A stretch of 64,000 nt of DNA from Rhizomicrobium sp. (GCA_037200385.1 JBBCGL010000001.1:992001-1056000); one strand, 5' to 3'; counted from the stretch's first letter, positions 1 through 8,351 are shown. The notes: generated by a model not told the origin, from the letters alone. Numbers and translations are program-made.

Positions 1-700
1 GCTTGAGGGTCGGGATCTTGGCGGGGTTGGCGGTCTTGGGCTGCTCGTCGCGCGCGACATTCGCCTCGCCGCCCTTCACCGGGACCATCACCGCGACGAT
101 CTCGGCATCGAAGGCGCCACCGTCCTGGGCGCGCTTGGCGCGGGCGAGCGATTCGGTGGCGTAGGCATCCTGCTCGGCGCGGGTGAACTGGTAGTGGCGG
201 GCGGCGTCCTCGGCATAGCTGCCCATCAGGCGGTGCTCATAGGCGTCCTCGAGCCCGTCGAGGAACATCGAGTCCTTGACCTCGCCATGGCCGAGCCGCA
301 GGCCGGCACGGGCCTTGGGCAGCAGGTAGGGCGCGTTCGACATGCTCTCCATGCCGCCGGCGATGGCGAGGCCGGCGCGGCCGGCGGCGATCTGGTCGGC
401 GACCATCATCACCGCCTTCATGCCCGAGCCGCACATCTTGTTGACGGTGGTCGCGGGCACGGTGAAGGGCACGCCGGCATAGACCGCCGCCTGGCGGGCG
501 GGCGCCTGGCCGAGGCCGGCGGGCAGGACGCAGCCCATCACGGTCTCCTCGACGTCGCCGGCTGCGATCCCGGCGCGCCTGACGGCCTCGCCGATGGCGG
601 CAGCGCCCAGCTCGGGCGCGGTGCGGCCGGAGAGCTCGCCCTGGAAGCTGCCCATCGGGGTGCGGGCGCCGGACAGAATGACGACATCGTTGGCGGCCAT
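1..700 (-). CDS. Acetyl-CoA acetyltransferase (thiolase), N-terminal part
   Basis: The first 233 residues of a thiolase are visible; the gene runs off the left edge. The start is ATG at 700, giving MAANDVVILSGARTPMGSF. The acylated Cys lies in NKMCGSGMKA (about residue 90), in the standard N-terminal thiolase setting, followed by AGGMESMSNAPYL. Thiolases of this type condense or cleave acetoacetyl-CoA or 3-ketoacyl-CoA in the cytoplasm. The distal His and Cys of the active site lie outside the window, so a biosynthetic (PhaA/AtoB) role cannot be told from a degradative one. It is divergent from the membrane gene at 821, with 120 bp between them. Confidence 0.93.
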   Translation of the reverse strand, partial: MAANDVVILSGARTPMGSFQGELSGRTAPELGAAAIGEAVRRAGIAAGDVEETVMGCVLPAGLGQAPARQAAVYAGVPFTVPATTVNKMCGSGMKAVMMVADQIAAGRAGLAIAGGMESMSNAPYLLPKARAGLRLGHGEVKDSMFLDGLEDAYEHRLMGSYAEDAARHYQFTRAEQDAYATESLARAKRAQDGGAFDAEIVAVMVPVKGGEANVARDEQPKTANPAKIPTLK

Positions 701-820
701 TGCCTTGGATTCCCTTGTTTAATCGCCCGTCCCATTGCGGCACAAAGCCCATGACCGGGGCGCGGGCGTGAGTTATCATCAACCGCGCGTTCGGCCAAGA
801 AGCGTTGGGGAATGGGGGGC

Positions 821-1615
821 ATGAAGAGGATCGCGATAGCCGCAGCAGTGGGGATTGCGACCGTCGTCCTGCTGGCGGCCGCCTATTTCCTGCCGCCCTA
901 TCTCGGCTGGCATGTCGATCCGAGCAAGGTCGTCGCGGCGTCGGCGATCCTGGCGACCGGCGCGTCGCTGGCGGCGTTCCTGCTGGTCGCGATGGGCCGT
1001 CCGCCGGTGGTCGCGCGCGTCGCGGAGGCGTCGCCGCTGGACAAGGATCCGGTGAAGCAGTTCGTCGCGCTGTTCCGCGAGCCGGAGCCGCTGACCATCA
1101 CCGCGATGCCGGGCCAGAGCGTCGGCGAGATGACGGTGCGGCTGGGCGACCTGCTCAAGAACCCGGAGAAGAACGCCGCCAAGCCGATCCTGCTGACCAT
1201 CAAGGATTCGAAGAAGGACGTGTTCAACCCGGTCCGGCTCAAGGAGCTGTTCGAGAAGCTCAAGCCGTTCACGGGCTTCCAGCACATCCTGCTGCTGAAC
1301 GACAAGGGCGATTTCATCGGCTACCTGCCGGCGGAGACCGCCAAGAAGGATTTCACCGGCGAGAACGCCGAGACCAAGATCGCGAAGTTCATCGTCGACA
1401 TCCTTGCCCATCCCGACAAGAGCGACACGCTGCGCAGCATGAAGGGCGCCGGCCAGGACGACACGATCGCGGAGACCGCCGACATCCGCGACGCGACGAA
1501 GAAGATGTGGGCGAACGACAAGGTGCAGGGCCTCGTCGTCTACCGCCGGCTGAAGCCGGTCGGCGTGATCGACAAGCAGAGCATCCTGGCGCTGACGACC
1601 TACGGCGCGGCCTGA
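821..1615 (+). CDS. Membrane-anchored protein with CBS-like C-terminal domain
   Basis: Protein of 264 residues, not assignable to a named gene. Two hydrophobic segments lie at about residues 3-23 and 37-56, followed by a soluble domain. Within that domain, HILLLNDKGDFIGYLPA and GLVVYRRLKPVGVIDKQSIL each look like the strand-turn-strand-helix end of a CBS motif, so a weak CBS pair facing the cytoplasm is inferred. The start at 821 was preferred because GGGGA at 807-811 sits 9 nt upstream; an in-frame ATG at 812 is the alternative. It converges on ivd. Confidence 0.7.
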   Translation: MKRIAIAAAVGIATVVLLAAAYFLPPYLGWHVDPSKVVAASAILATGASLAAFLLVAMGRPPVVARVAEASPLDKDPVKQFVALFREPEPLTITAMPGQSVGEMTVRLGDLLKNPEKNAAKPILLTIKDSKKDVFNPVRLKELFEKLKPFTGFQHILLLNDKGDFIGYLPAETAKKDFTGENAETKIAKFIVDILAHPDKSDTLRSMKGAGQDDTIAETADIRDATKKMWANDKVQGLVVYRRLKPVGVIDKQSILALTTYGAA

Positions 1616-1663
1616 CGCCGCCCAGGATTCGGATTCGATTGGCGTCAGCCTAACCAATAACTT

Positions 1664-1691
1664 GTCATGGCCGGGACAAGCCGGCCGTGAC
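1664..1691. terminator. Inverted repeat between convergent genes
   Basis: GTCATGGCCGG (1664-1674) pairs with CCGGCCGTGAC (1681-1691) around a 6-nt loop. It lies between the CBS-like gene and ivd, which converge here, so it may end transcription from either side. No T-tract follows, so a classical intrinsic terminator is not shown. The GTCATGG...GAC arms resemble the larger palindromes elsewhere in the window. Confidence 0.5.
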
Positions 1692-1708
1692 GCTATCGTC
1701 CGAGCCGC

Positions 1709-2884
1709 CTAATTCCCGCTTTCCTCGAACAGCTCGCGGCCGATCAGCCAGCGGCGGATCTCGCTCGTGCCGGCGCCGATCTCGTAGAGCTTGGCGTCGC
1801 GCAGCAGGCGGCCGGTGGGGTAGTCGTTGATGTAGCCGTTGCCGCCGAGGCACTGGATCGCCTGCAGCGCCATCCAGGTGCCCTTCTCCGCCGCGTAGAG
1901 GATCGCCCCGGCGGCGTCCTTGCGGGTGGTCTGGCCGCGGTCGCAGGCGCGCGCCACGGCGTAGACATAGGAGCGCGTCGCGCTGAGCGCGACATACATG
2001 TCGGCCAGCTTGCCCTGCATGAGCTGGAAATTGCCGATGCTCTCGCCGAACTGCTTGCGGTCATGGACGTAAGGCACCACCACGTCCATGCAGGCCTGCA
2101 TGATGCCGAGCGAGCCGGCCGCGAGCACCGCGCGCTCATAGTCGAGGCCGCTCATCAGGACGTTGACGCCCCGGCCTTCGCCGCCCAGCACGTTCTCTTC
2201 CGGCACTTCGCAATCCTCGAAGACGAGCTCGGCGGTGTCGCTGCCGCGCATGCCGAGCTTGTCGAGCTTCTGCGCGGTGGAGAAGCCCTTGAAGCCCTTC
2301 TCGACCAGGAAGGCGGTGATGCCGCGCGGGCCGGCGGCAACATCGGTCTTGGCGTAGACCACCAGCGTGTCGGCGTGCGGGCCGTTGGTGATCCACATCT
2401 TGGTGCCGTTGAGGACGTAGCGCTCGCCCCTCTTCTCGGCCCGCAGCTTCATCGAGACGACGTCGGAGCCGGCGCCCGGCTCGCTCATCGCCAGCGCCCC
2501 GACATGCTCGCCGGAGATCAGCTTGGGCAGGTAGCGGCGCTTCTGGGCCGGCAGGCCGTTGCGGCGGATCTGGTTGATGCAGAGATTCGAGTGCGCGCCG
2601 TAGGACAGGCCGACGGCGGCCGAGCCCCGGCTCACCTCCTCCATCGCCACCACATGCTCGAGATAGCCGAGGCCGAGACCGCCGAACTCCTCGTCCACCG
2701 TGATGCCGTGCAGGCCCAGCGCGCCCATCTGGGGCCAGAGCTGGCGCGGGAAGGCGTTGCTGCGGTCAATCTCCGCCGCCAGGGGCGCGATCTGCTCGTC
2801 CGAGAAGGTCCGCACCGTCTCGCGGATCATGTCGGCGGTTTCGCCCAGGGCGTGGTCGAGGCTGCGATAGTCGTTGGCCGTCAT
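1709..2884 (-). CDS. ivd: Isovaleryl-CoA dehydrogenase
   Basis: Protein of 391 residues, the usual length. It is an FAD-dependent acyl-CoA dehydrogenase that oxidises isovaleryl-CoA to 3-methylcrotonyl-CoA in leucine breakdown, passing electrons to [15 protein letters not shown] and WITNGPHAD are the flavin/substrate-binding blocks. The assignment to IVD rests on the placement of the catalytic base. Glu is present in helix G ([10 protein letters not shown]250), while the C-terminal [12 protein letters not shown] lacks the Glu used by medium-chain enzymes, as is known for IVD. The start ATG 2884 has a CCGGAG ribosome site 7 nt upstream. No methylcrotonyl-CoA carboxylase pair is adjacent. Confidence 0.93.
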   Translation of the reverse strand: MTANDYRSLDHALGETADMIRETVRTFSDEQIAPLAAEIDRSNAFPRQLWPQMGALGLHGITVDEEFGGLGLGYLEHVVAMEEVSRGSAAVGLSYGAHSNLCINQIRRNGLPAQKRRYLPKLISGEHVGALAMSEPGAGSDVVSMKLRAEKRGERYVLNGTKMWITNGPHADTLVVYAKTDVAAGPRGITAFLVEKGFKGFSTAQKLDKLGMRGSDTAELVFEDCEVPEENVLGGEGRGVNVLMSGLDYERAVLAAGSLGIMQACMDVVVPYVHDRKQFGESIGNFQLMQGKLADMYVALSATRSYVYAVARACDRGQTTRKDAAGAILYAAEKGTWMALQAIQCLGGNGYINDYPTGRLLRDAKLYEIGAGTSEIRRWLIGRELFEESGN

Positions 2885-3146
2885 TAAGTGCTCCGGAAAA
2901 GTCGCGCAATTCCAAGACGCCGCTGCGGCAGGCGGAACCCTTTCCACCGGCCCGAACGCCGCTCGCGAACGCGGCCTTGGCCGTACACCAAGTCCGCCGT
3001 GCATCCAAGCCGGACGGCAGGGCCGCTTTTACGAATCCCCCCACGCCGCGGATCATGACAAATCCGTTCTCAGCCCTTAATCTTTCCCGGCCGCGGCGGG
3101 CGAATGTCCTTTGCGGCCATAGGGATCAGCAGCCTGGGGGTTACGA

Positions 3147-4346
3147 ATGACGGACGCGTTGAACATCACACCGGGCGCCGACGTGCCGGAGACCAAGCCG
3201 GCCAAGCCGACCCTGCTGGGCCGCTTCGCCGCGCAATATGCCGACATCAAGACGCCGTTCGAAGTCGTCCTGCCCGACGGGACGCATCAGCGCTTCGGCC
3301 AGGGCACGCCGACCTTCCAGCTCGCCATCCGCTCGGACCGCGGCCTCAAGGCGGTCACCAGCCTGGACGAGGGCAAGATCGCCGACGCCTATCTGTCGGG
3401 CGACATCGACCTCGAAGGCGACATGATGAAGCCGTTCGAGCTGCGCGGTTCGATGAAGGATTTCCATCTCGTCACCGAGGCCTGGCGCTATATCCAGCCG
3501 CTGTTCTTCGGGCAGGTGCACACCAACAAGCAGGCGATCTCGCACCACTACGACATCGATTCGGAATTCTTCCTGTCGTTCCTCGATCCGGTGACGCCCT
3601 GCTACACCCAGGGCGTCTATCTGAGCCCGGATGAGGGGCTGGACGTCGCGACGCTGCGCAAGTTCGACTATTGCTTCGAGAAGCTGAAGCTGAAGCCGGG
3701 CGACCACATCCTCGAGGTCGGGCCGGGCTGGGGCGCGTGGTTCGAATATGCCGCGGCGCGCGGCGTGAAATGCACCGGCATCTCGATCTCCAAGGAGTCG
3801 ATCCGCTTCCTGACCGAGAAGGGCAAGAGACTGGGGCACGACTGGGAGCTGGTCGAGAGCGACCTGTTCGACTACACGCCGGGCGTCAAATACGACGCCA
3901 TCGTGATCATGGGCGTGATCGAGCACCTGCCGGACTATATGCGCGTGCTCAACAAGTTCATGACTCTGGTCAAGCCGGGCGGGCGCGTCTTCCTGGACGG
4001 CAGCGCCTGCATCAAGAAGTACGAGCTGTCGTCCTTCATGGTGAAATACATCTATCCGGGCAACCATTCGTTCCTGGTGCTGGACGACTTCCTCAACAAG
4101 CTCGCCAAGACGCCGTTCCAGTGCGAGGAGGTGTTCAACGACCGGATGAGCTATTGCTACACTTTCGTCCAATGGGCGAAGAATCTCGACGCGCACAAGG
4201 ATTTCCTGGTCGAGAAATTCGGCGACTTCAACTTCCGCCGCTTCCGGCTCTATCTGTGGGGCGCCGCGTACGAGTTCGTCAGCCGGAGCCTCGACTGCTA
4301 CCGCCTGATCCTCCAGCTACCGGAGGATGCGGTGGTCGAGAAATAG
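3147..4346 (+). CDS. Cyclopropane-fatty-acyl-phospholipid synthase family methyltransferase
   Basis: Protein of 399 residues. CFA synthases transfer a methylene from S-adenosylmethionine to double bonds of membrane phospholipid acyl chains; relatives methylate other lipids. The N-terminal third (GTPTFQLAIRSDRGLKAV, YLSGDIDLEGD) matches the family lipid-facing domain. HYDIDSEFFLSFLDP precedes the SAM-binding loop ILEVGPGWGAWF (188-199), and GVIEHLPDYMRV is the acceptor block. GGGGG lies just upstream of ATG 3147. The family is clear; the exact lipid product is not. A 262-bp spacer separates it from divergent ivd, with no other gene seen. Confidence 0.88.
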   Translation: MTDALNITPGADVPETKPAKPTLLGRFAAQYADIKTPFEVVLPDGTHQRFGQGTPTFQLAIRSDRGLKAVTSLDEGKIADAYLSGDIDLEGDMMKPFELRGSMKDFHLVTEAWRYIQPLFFGQVHTNKQAISHHYDIDSEFFLSFLDPVTPCYTQGVYLSPDEGLDVATLRKFDYCFEKLKLKPGDHILEVGPGWGAWFEYAAARGVKCTGISISKESIRFLTEKGKRLGHDWELVESDLFDYTPGVKYDAIVIMGVIEHLPDYMRVLNKFMTLVKPGGRVFLDGSACIKKYELSSFMVKYIYPGNHSFLVLDDFLNKLAKTPFQCEEVFNDRMSYCYTFVQWAKNLDAHKDFLVEKFGDFNFRRFRLYLWGAAYEFVSRSLDCYRLILQLPEDAVVEK

Positions 4347-4433
4347 GCGCTCCGTGCGGGGTTTCGGGACGCTTCCCTTGGCGGAAAAGCTCTGCTAAAC
4401 CCCCGCGCCTACCGGTGATTTCCTTACCGACGT

Positions 4434-4518
4434 GCGGTCGTGGCGGAATTGGTAGACGCACTACCTTGAGGTGGTAGCGGGGCAACCCGTGGAGGTTCGA
4501 GTCCTCTCGACCGCACCA
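4434..4518 (+). tRNA. tRNA-Leu (anticodon GAG)
   Basis: The acceptor stem GCGGTCG (4434-4440) pairs with CGACCGC (4508-4514); discriminator A4515 is followed by encoded CCA (4516-4518). The anticodon stem CTACC/GGTAG encloses loop TTGAGGT, with anticodon GAG at 4468-4470, reading CUC/CUU leucine codons. A long class II variable arm and the T-loop GGTTCGAGTCC fit tRNA-Leu. Confidence 0.97.
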
Positions 4519-4519
4519 A

Positions 4520-4759
4520 TCACCGTCCGCGCAGCAGCGCGCGGCCGCCCAGCACCAGATCCGGAATCATGAGCGCGGCGACGATCAGCAGCCAATAGAG
4601 GGCTGTCGTGTCGTAATAGTCGAGGCCTGGAAACAGAACGTCGGGAATGAAGCGCGTGGTGACGAACGTAAAGGTCAGGCCGTAGCTTCGGCCGATCCAT
4701 AGCCGGTGCTGGAGGAGCGGGCGCGGCGGAGCGAAGCTCGATTGTTCTGCGGTTGTCAT
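4520..4759 (-). CDS. Small DUF2306-like membrane protein
   Basis: Protein of 79 residues; its stop codon begins 2 nt after the tRNA-Leu CCA end on the opposite strand. HRLWIGRSYGLTFTFVTTRF followed by a hydrophobic helix (YWLLIVAALMIPDLVL) resembles the C-terminal end of DUF2306 membrane proteins, which carry HRxWMIRSYALTFAxVTLR. DUF2306 proteins are usually longer, with several more helices, so this is either a minimal member or a remnant. Function is unknown. Confidence 0.6.
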   Translation of the reverse strand: MTTAEQSSFAPPRPLLQHRLWIGRSYGLTFTFVTTRFIPDVLFPGLDYYDTTALYWLLIVAALMIPDLVLGGRALLRGR

Positions 4760-4828
4760 TGGCGCCCCTTAGACCGACACCAGTTGTGAAAGCCGGATTT
4801 GTCCTTTTCGAGGCCAGCGCAAGCACCG

Positions 4829-4880
4829 CTGTCATCCCCGGCGAGGCGTGCGAAAGCACGCCGAGGGAAGGGGATGACAG
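4829..4880. repeat. Short palindromic repeat (copy A)
   Basis: CTGTCATCCCC (4829-4839) and GGGGATGACAG (4870-4880) are perfect inverted arms around an inner hairpin GGCGTGC-gaaa-GCACGCC. It is a short version of the nested palindrome also seen at 4932, 16825, 21763 and 27822. The 330-bp stretch 4760-5090 between genes holds only this copy and copy B. Confidence 0.85.
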
Positions 4881-4931
4881 GGGGATGCACGGAGACGAGT
4901 GCCAAGCCGATCGGGCGATCTTGAGGCATCC

Positions 4932-5065
4932 TTGTCATCCCCGGCCGAGCATCGCGGCAGCGATGCGAGGGGAAGGGGACCCAGGCGGCAAATACCGTGA
5001 CGGTGTCTGTCGCCTGGATCCCCTTCCCTTCGCGTTGCTGCGCAACGCTCAGCCGGGGATGACAG
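4932..5065. repeat. Nested palindromic repeat (copy B)
   Basis: Outer arms TGTCATCCCCGGC / GCCGGGGATGACA enclose an inner pair GGGGACCCAGGCG / CGCCTGGATCCCC, and at the centre the palindrome ACCGTGACGGT (4994-5004). Short side hairpins (GCATCGC-ggca-GCGATGC, GCGTTGCTGCGCAACGC) sit between the arms. It lies just past the cysH stop, so it may also act as a transcript end. It has no coding potential that I can support. Confidence 0.88.
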
Positions 5066-5090
5066 GGGGATGCGATGCGCAAGGTGCGCG

Positions 5091-5879
5091 CTAAATCCCC
5101 TCGCCGTCGACGCCGATGTGGATGCCGCACTCGTCCTTGTCGAGGCCGGACCAGCGGCCCGCACGGTAGTCCTCGCCGGCCTGGACGCGGCGGGTGCAGG
5201 GCATGCAGCCGATCGAGGGATAGCCGTCTTCGACCAAGGGATGGCGCGGCAGGCTGTACGTGTCGGTGTAGCCGTCGAGGTCGGCGAGCGTCCAATCGGC
5301 CAGCGGATTGAAACGGAAATGGCCGTCGAAGAATTCGACCGGCGCCATCTCGGCGCGCTCGCGGGTCTGGAAACGCTTGCGGCCGGTGATCTGCGCCGCG
5401 AAAGGCTCCAGTGCCCGCTTGAGCGGGATCACCTTGCGCACGTTGCAGCAGGCATCGGTATCGCGCGACCACAGCGTGCCTTCGGGATCGCTGCGCTGGC
5501 GCTCGGTTGGATTGGGCGCGAGGGCGCGGATGTCTCCGAGCCCGAGCACATCCTGCAGCCGGTCGCGGTAGCGCAGCGTTTCGCCGAACAGCTTGCCGGT
5601 GTTGAGGAAGAGGATCGGTGTCGCGGGATCGATCTGCGCCACAAGGTGAAGAAGGACCGCGGACTCCGCGCCGAAGGAGGAGACGACCGCACTCTTGCCC
5701 TTGAACTCGCCGGTCAGCGCGAGTTCGAGGATGCCGTGCGCGTCGCGGCCGCGCGCGGCATCTTGGAGCTGTGCCAGCTTGGCGACGACCAGCGGATCGG
5801 CGGCACCCTGCCCCGCGCGGTCGAACGCCCTGGGGCCGATCCCGCGCTTGGAGTCGATGACGGTGACGGTGGCGCTCAC
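5091..5879 (-). CDS. cysH: Assimilatory adenylyl-sulfate (APS/PAPS) reductase
   Basis: Protein of 262 residues. It reduces activated sulfate to sulfite using thioredoxin, in the cytoplasm. VVSSFGAESAVLLHL is the nucleotide-binding loop. The iron-sulfur cysteines CC (144-145) and CxxC (225, 228) are present, with the catalytic ECGIH (C251) near the end. The CC...CxxC cluster set marks the 4Fe-4S type, which normally uses APS rather than PAPS. Translation begins at GTG 5879, overlapping the TGA of the upstream gene, so the two are coupled. Confidence 0.94.
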   Translation of the reverse strand: MSATVTVIDSKRGIGPRAFDRAGQGAADPLVVAKLAQLQDAARGRDAHGILELALTGEFKGKSAVVSSFGAESAVLLHLVAQIDPATPILFLNTGKLFGETLRYRDRLQDVLGLGDIRALAPNPTERQRSDPEGTLWSRDTDACCNVRKVIPLKRALEPFAAQITGRKRFQTRERAEMAPVEFFDGHFRFNPLADWTLADLDGYTDTYSLPRHPLVEDGYPSIGCMPCTRRVQAGEDYRAGRWSGLDKDECGIHIGVDGEGI

Positions 5880-6373
5880 GAGAGCCAGCCCCTCTCCGCG
5901 ATCAGGTCGCGGGTGCGGCGGGAGACTTCAGCCGGCGGCAGGCCGGCGGCGCGCCAGCGGGCGCGGGCCTGGGCGGTATCGGCGAGGTGGCCGCTCCATT
6001 CGGGCCCGAACTTGCCCTCCAGCCATTCGCGCAGCCGGCGGGCCAGACCGGGCGCATGGCCGCCGGTCGAAGCGGTCAGGATGAGATCGCCGCGCCGCAC
6101 CATGGCGGGAACATGGAAGTCGCAGAGCTCTGGAATGTCCTCGGCATTGACCAGGATGCCGGCGGCGCGCGCTTTGGCAGCCAATGCCGCGGTCCGGCCG
6201 GCGTCGAGGCCGGCGATGAAAAGCACGTCCAGCGGCGGCAGGGGCTCATCCGGGCTCACCGCCAGCGCGGCCAAGCCCGCCTCGGCGAGCAACGTCGCCC
6301 GGCGCGCATGGCCATCACCCGCGCCGGCAAGGCCCGCACGGACAGTCTGGCTGTTGAGCAAAATGGGGAGCAA
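5876..6373 (-). CDS. Siroheme synthase N-terminal domain-like protein (precorrin-2 dehydrogenase/ferrochelatase)
   Basis: Protein of 165 residues matching the N-terminal Met8p/CysG part of siroheme synthase. LPILLNSQTVRAGLAGAGDG aligns with the Rossmann start, but the usual VVVGGG loop is degenerate. AEDIPELCDFHVPAMVRRGD and ILTASTGGHAPGLARRLREW are the diagnostic blocks. Siroheme is the cofactor of sulfite reductase, which fits the overlapping cysH downstream. No ATG exists after the upstream in-frame stop; TTG 6373 with GGAGG 4 nt upstream is the best start. The methyltransferase half of CysG is absent here. Confidence 0.8.
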   Translation of the reverse strand: MLPILLNSQTVRAGLAGAGDGHARRATLLAEAGLAALAVSPDEPLPPLDVLFIAGLDAGRTAALAAKARAAGILVNAEDIPELCDFHVPAMVRRGDLILTASTGGHAPGLARRLREWLEGKFGPEWSGHLADTAQARARWRAAGLPPAEVSRRTRDLIAERGWLS

Positions 6374-6426
6374 GCGGCCTCCGCACCGGCTATCGGGCCG
6401 GTTCTACAGCAGAGGTACGCATCGAC

Positions 6427-6455
6427 GGAATAAAATGCAAGGATCAGGTGGACAA
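6427..6455 (-). promoter_or_regulatory. Candidate promoter for the siroheme-cysH pair
   Basis: Read on the minus strand, TTGTCC (6455-6450), a 17-nt spacer and TATTCC (6432-6427) lie in an AT-rich pocket. The start point would be near 6420, leaving about 47 nt before TTG 6373. It matches the sigma-70 consensus only moderately. Confidence 0.4.
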
Positions 6456-6485
6456 TGGAATTATCCACAAGATACGGATGTTAAA

Positions 6486-6722
6486 TTATTGATAGCCCTT
6501 CAGGATGTCCGTGATGGAGACCGCGATCTTGTCGCCATGGATGATGATCTCGCCCTTGGCCACCGGCTTGTCGTTGGCGAGGATCAAGACCGGATCGTCC
6601 TGCTTGGAATCGAGCTCGATAACGGCGCCGCGGCCCATGCGCAGGAGCTGATGCATGGGTATGGTCGAACTCCCCAGGACCACGGAGATTTCGACTTTGA
6701 CGCCGGCGATATTGGAGGACAT
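6486..6722 (-). CDS. FliN/SpoA-type C-ring domain protein, orphan
   Basis: Protein of 78 residues from ATG 6722, almost entirely one SpoA (FliN/FliM C-terminal) domain: VEISVVLGSSTIPMHQLLRM, GRGAVIELD, PVLILANDKPVAKGEIIIHG, KIAVSITDIL. In flagella this domain forms the cytoplasmic switch ring. The N-terminal extension of typical FliN (about 100-140 residues) is missing, and no other flagellar gene is visible in the window. It could be a stand-alone fliN of a dispersed regulon or serve another complex. It diverges from lipB with only about 10 bp between starts if lipB begins at 6733. Confidence 0.82.
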   Translation of the reverse strand: MSSNIAGVKVEISVVLGSSTIPMHQLLRMGRGAVIELDSKQDDPVLILANDKPVAKGEIIIHGDKIAVSITDILKGYQ

Positions 6723-6732
6723 GTAGAGCCCT

Positions 6733-7407
6733 ATGAGAACCGGCCCCGATAGTCCGTCCGACATGGTTTCGGAGGCGTTAACGCGGCCCGCCGTGGAATG
6801 GCGGATCGCGCCCGGGCTCACGCCCTACGACGAGGCCGTGGCCTTCATGGAGGAGCGCGCCGCCGCCATCGCGGCGGGGCAGCGGCCCGAACTGGTCTGG
6901 CTGCTGGAACATCCGCCGATCTACACGGCAGGGACGAGCGCCAAGGATGCCGATCTCATCGACGCGCGCTTTCCGGTGTTCAAGACGGGACGCGGCGGGC
7001 AATACACCTATCATGGGCCGGGGCAGCGGGTGGGCTATGTGATGCTCGACCTCAAGCGGCGGCGGCCCGACGTGCGCGCCTATGTGCACGATCTGGAGGA
7101 CTGGCTCATCCGCACCCTGGCGGCGTTCAACGTCAAGGGCGAACGGCGCGAGGGACGCGTGGGGATCTGGGTGGCGCGAGGTTCGCGCGAGGACAAGATC
7201 GCCGCGATCGGCGTGCGGGTGCGGCGCTGGGTGACGTTCCATGGCGTGAGCCTGAATGTCGATCCGGACCTCGGCCATTTCTCGGGCATCGTGCCGTGCG
7301 GGATCAGCGAACACGGCGTGACCAGCCTGCACGATCTGGGGTTGCCGGTCACGATGGCCGACGTCGACGTCGCGATGCGCCAGGCCTTCGACGGCGTGTT
7401 CGGCTGA
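6733..7407 (+). CDS. lipB: Octanoyl-[ACP]:protein N-octanoyltransferase
   Basis: Protein of 224 residues. LipB moves octanoate from acyl carrier protein to lipoyl domains, the first step of lipoate synthesis. [16 protein letters not shown] (87-102) is the family signature; the catalytic Lys is K155 (DKIAAIGV) and the acyl-enzyme Cys is C189 ([15 protein letters not shown]). The first residues are poorly conserved; ATG 6763 (residue 11) is an alternative start that leaves more room for a divergent promoter. No lipA is nearby. Confidence 0.94.
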   Translation: MRTGPDSPSDMVSEALTRPAVEWRIAPGLTPYDEAVAFMEERAAAIAAGQRPELVWLLEHPPIYTAGTSAKDADLIDARFPVFKTGRGGQYTYHGPGQRVGYVMLDLKRRRPDVRAYVHDLEDWLIRTLAAFNVKGERREGRVGIWVARGSREDKIAAIGVRVRRWVTFHGVSLNVDPDLGHFSGIVPCGISEHGVTSLHDLGLPVTMADVDVAMRQAFDGVFG

Positions 7408-7483
7408 GATTTCCTCGTCGGGTCCGGCTTTTCTTCGCGCCGGATTTTTTGTACATGCGCATGGCTGTCTGTGGGGGATTTTC

Positions 7484-7882
7484 ATGCCGCGCGTATCCGC
7501 CGCGTTCTTCACCGTCGCCGCCTTGCTGCTGCTCGGCGGCATGGCGTTGGGCGAATATATGGGTGCGAAGGAGGCGTTCACGCTCGCGCCGCTGCACGCC
7601 CATATCAACCTGCTGGGCTGGACGACGATGGCGCTCTACGGCGTCTTCTATGCCTTGACGCGCGGGACGCTGTCGCTGCCGCTGGCCTGGACGCATTTCA
7701 CGCTGTCGACGCTGGGCCTCGCGGCGATGCTGCCGTCGCTCTACATGCTGCTGACGAGCGGCGACAGCGCCAAGTGGGGGCCGATCACCGGCATGGCGGG
7801 CGGCATCGCGATCCTCGGCCTGCTGGTCTTCCTGGTCTCGGTGCTGCGCGAACTGCTGCGGACGCGCCCCGCGGGCGGCTAG
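7484..7882 (+). CDS. Four-helix membrane protein with HxH motif
   Basis: Protein of 132 residues with four predicted membrane helices. LAPLHAHINLLGWTTMALYG at the end of loop 1/start of helix 2 carries a His-x-His-x-Asn that recalls haem ligation in small proteins related to haem-copper oxidase subunit I, but most of the oxidase fold is absent. No named function can be given. It converges on the acylphosphatase gene, sharing the last 4 bp (7879-7882). Confidence 0.75.
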   Translation: MPRVSAAFFTVAALLLLGGMALGEYMGAKEAFTLAPLHAHINLLGWTTMALYGVFYALTRGTLSLPLAWTHFTLSTLGLAAMLPSLYMLLTSGDSAKWGPITGMAGGIAILGLLVFLVSVLRELLRTRPAGG

Positions 7883-8172
7883 AGCGACGGGCGGCGGCGG
7901 AAGCCCTTCTCGCCCGCGGCATCGGCCTTGTGCATCTCGACATTGCGCACGGTCGAGCCGGGCGGACCTTTCATGCAGAGCCCGATCAGGGCCTCGACGG
8001 CCTTGTTGGGACCGGAGACCAACACCTCCACCGTGCCGTCGGCACGGTTGCGGATCCAGCCGTCGACGCCCAGCCGCGCGGCTTCGGCGATCACATAGTT
8101 CCGGTAGCCCACCGCCTGGACGAAGCCTTCGATCCGAAGGCGCAGATGGGTGAAGTCGTCGTCGCTGCTCAT
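7879..8172 (-). CDS. acyP: Acylphosphatase
   Basis: Protein of 97 residues. It hydrolyses carboxyl-phosphate bonds of acylphosphates. Both catalytic residues are visible: Arg24 in FVQAVGYRNYV and Asn42 in GWIRNRADGTVEV. Length is typical (90-100). The stop overlaps that of the convergent membrane gene by 4 bp. Confidence 0.95.
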   Translation of the reverse strand: MSSDDDFTHLRLRIEGFVQAVGYRNYVIAEAARLGVDGWIRNRADGTVEVLVSGPNKAVEALIGLCMKGPPGSTVRNVEMHKADAAGEKGFRRRPSL

Positions 8173-8351
8173 GGCGGCATATGAGCCGATCCGGCGGGAC
8201 GAGGCCAGAGCGTTTCACCTCCGCGTGAACCGTCCGCCGCTAGTCGCCGGGCAGATGAGCACCGCAGCGGAGCCATGCGTCCGGCGCGCGTTGCGCGATT
8301 AGAAACGCAGCCCCCAGTTTGATTCCGACGGATCAACGACTTGGGGACCGC

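Noticed and set aside
4829-5065. Tandem palindromes as a CRISPR array
   Set aside because: Units differ in length, are inverted repeats rather than direct repeats with spacers, and no cas gene is present.
4760-5090. Short reading frames through the palindromes as possible small proteins
   Set aside because: Similar frames recur in every palindrome copy because of the repeat sequence; no start site or conserved product is supported.
5070-6752. Plus-strand reading frame opposite cysH and the siroheme gene
   Set aside because: Both minus-strand genes have clear catalytic motifs; the opposite frame is an antisense shadow.
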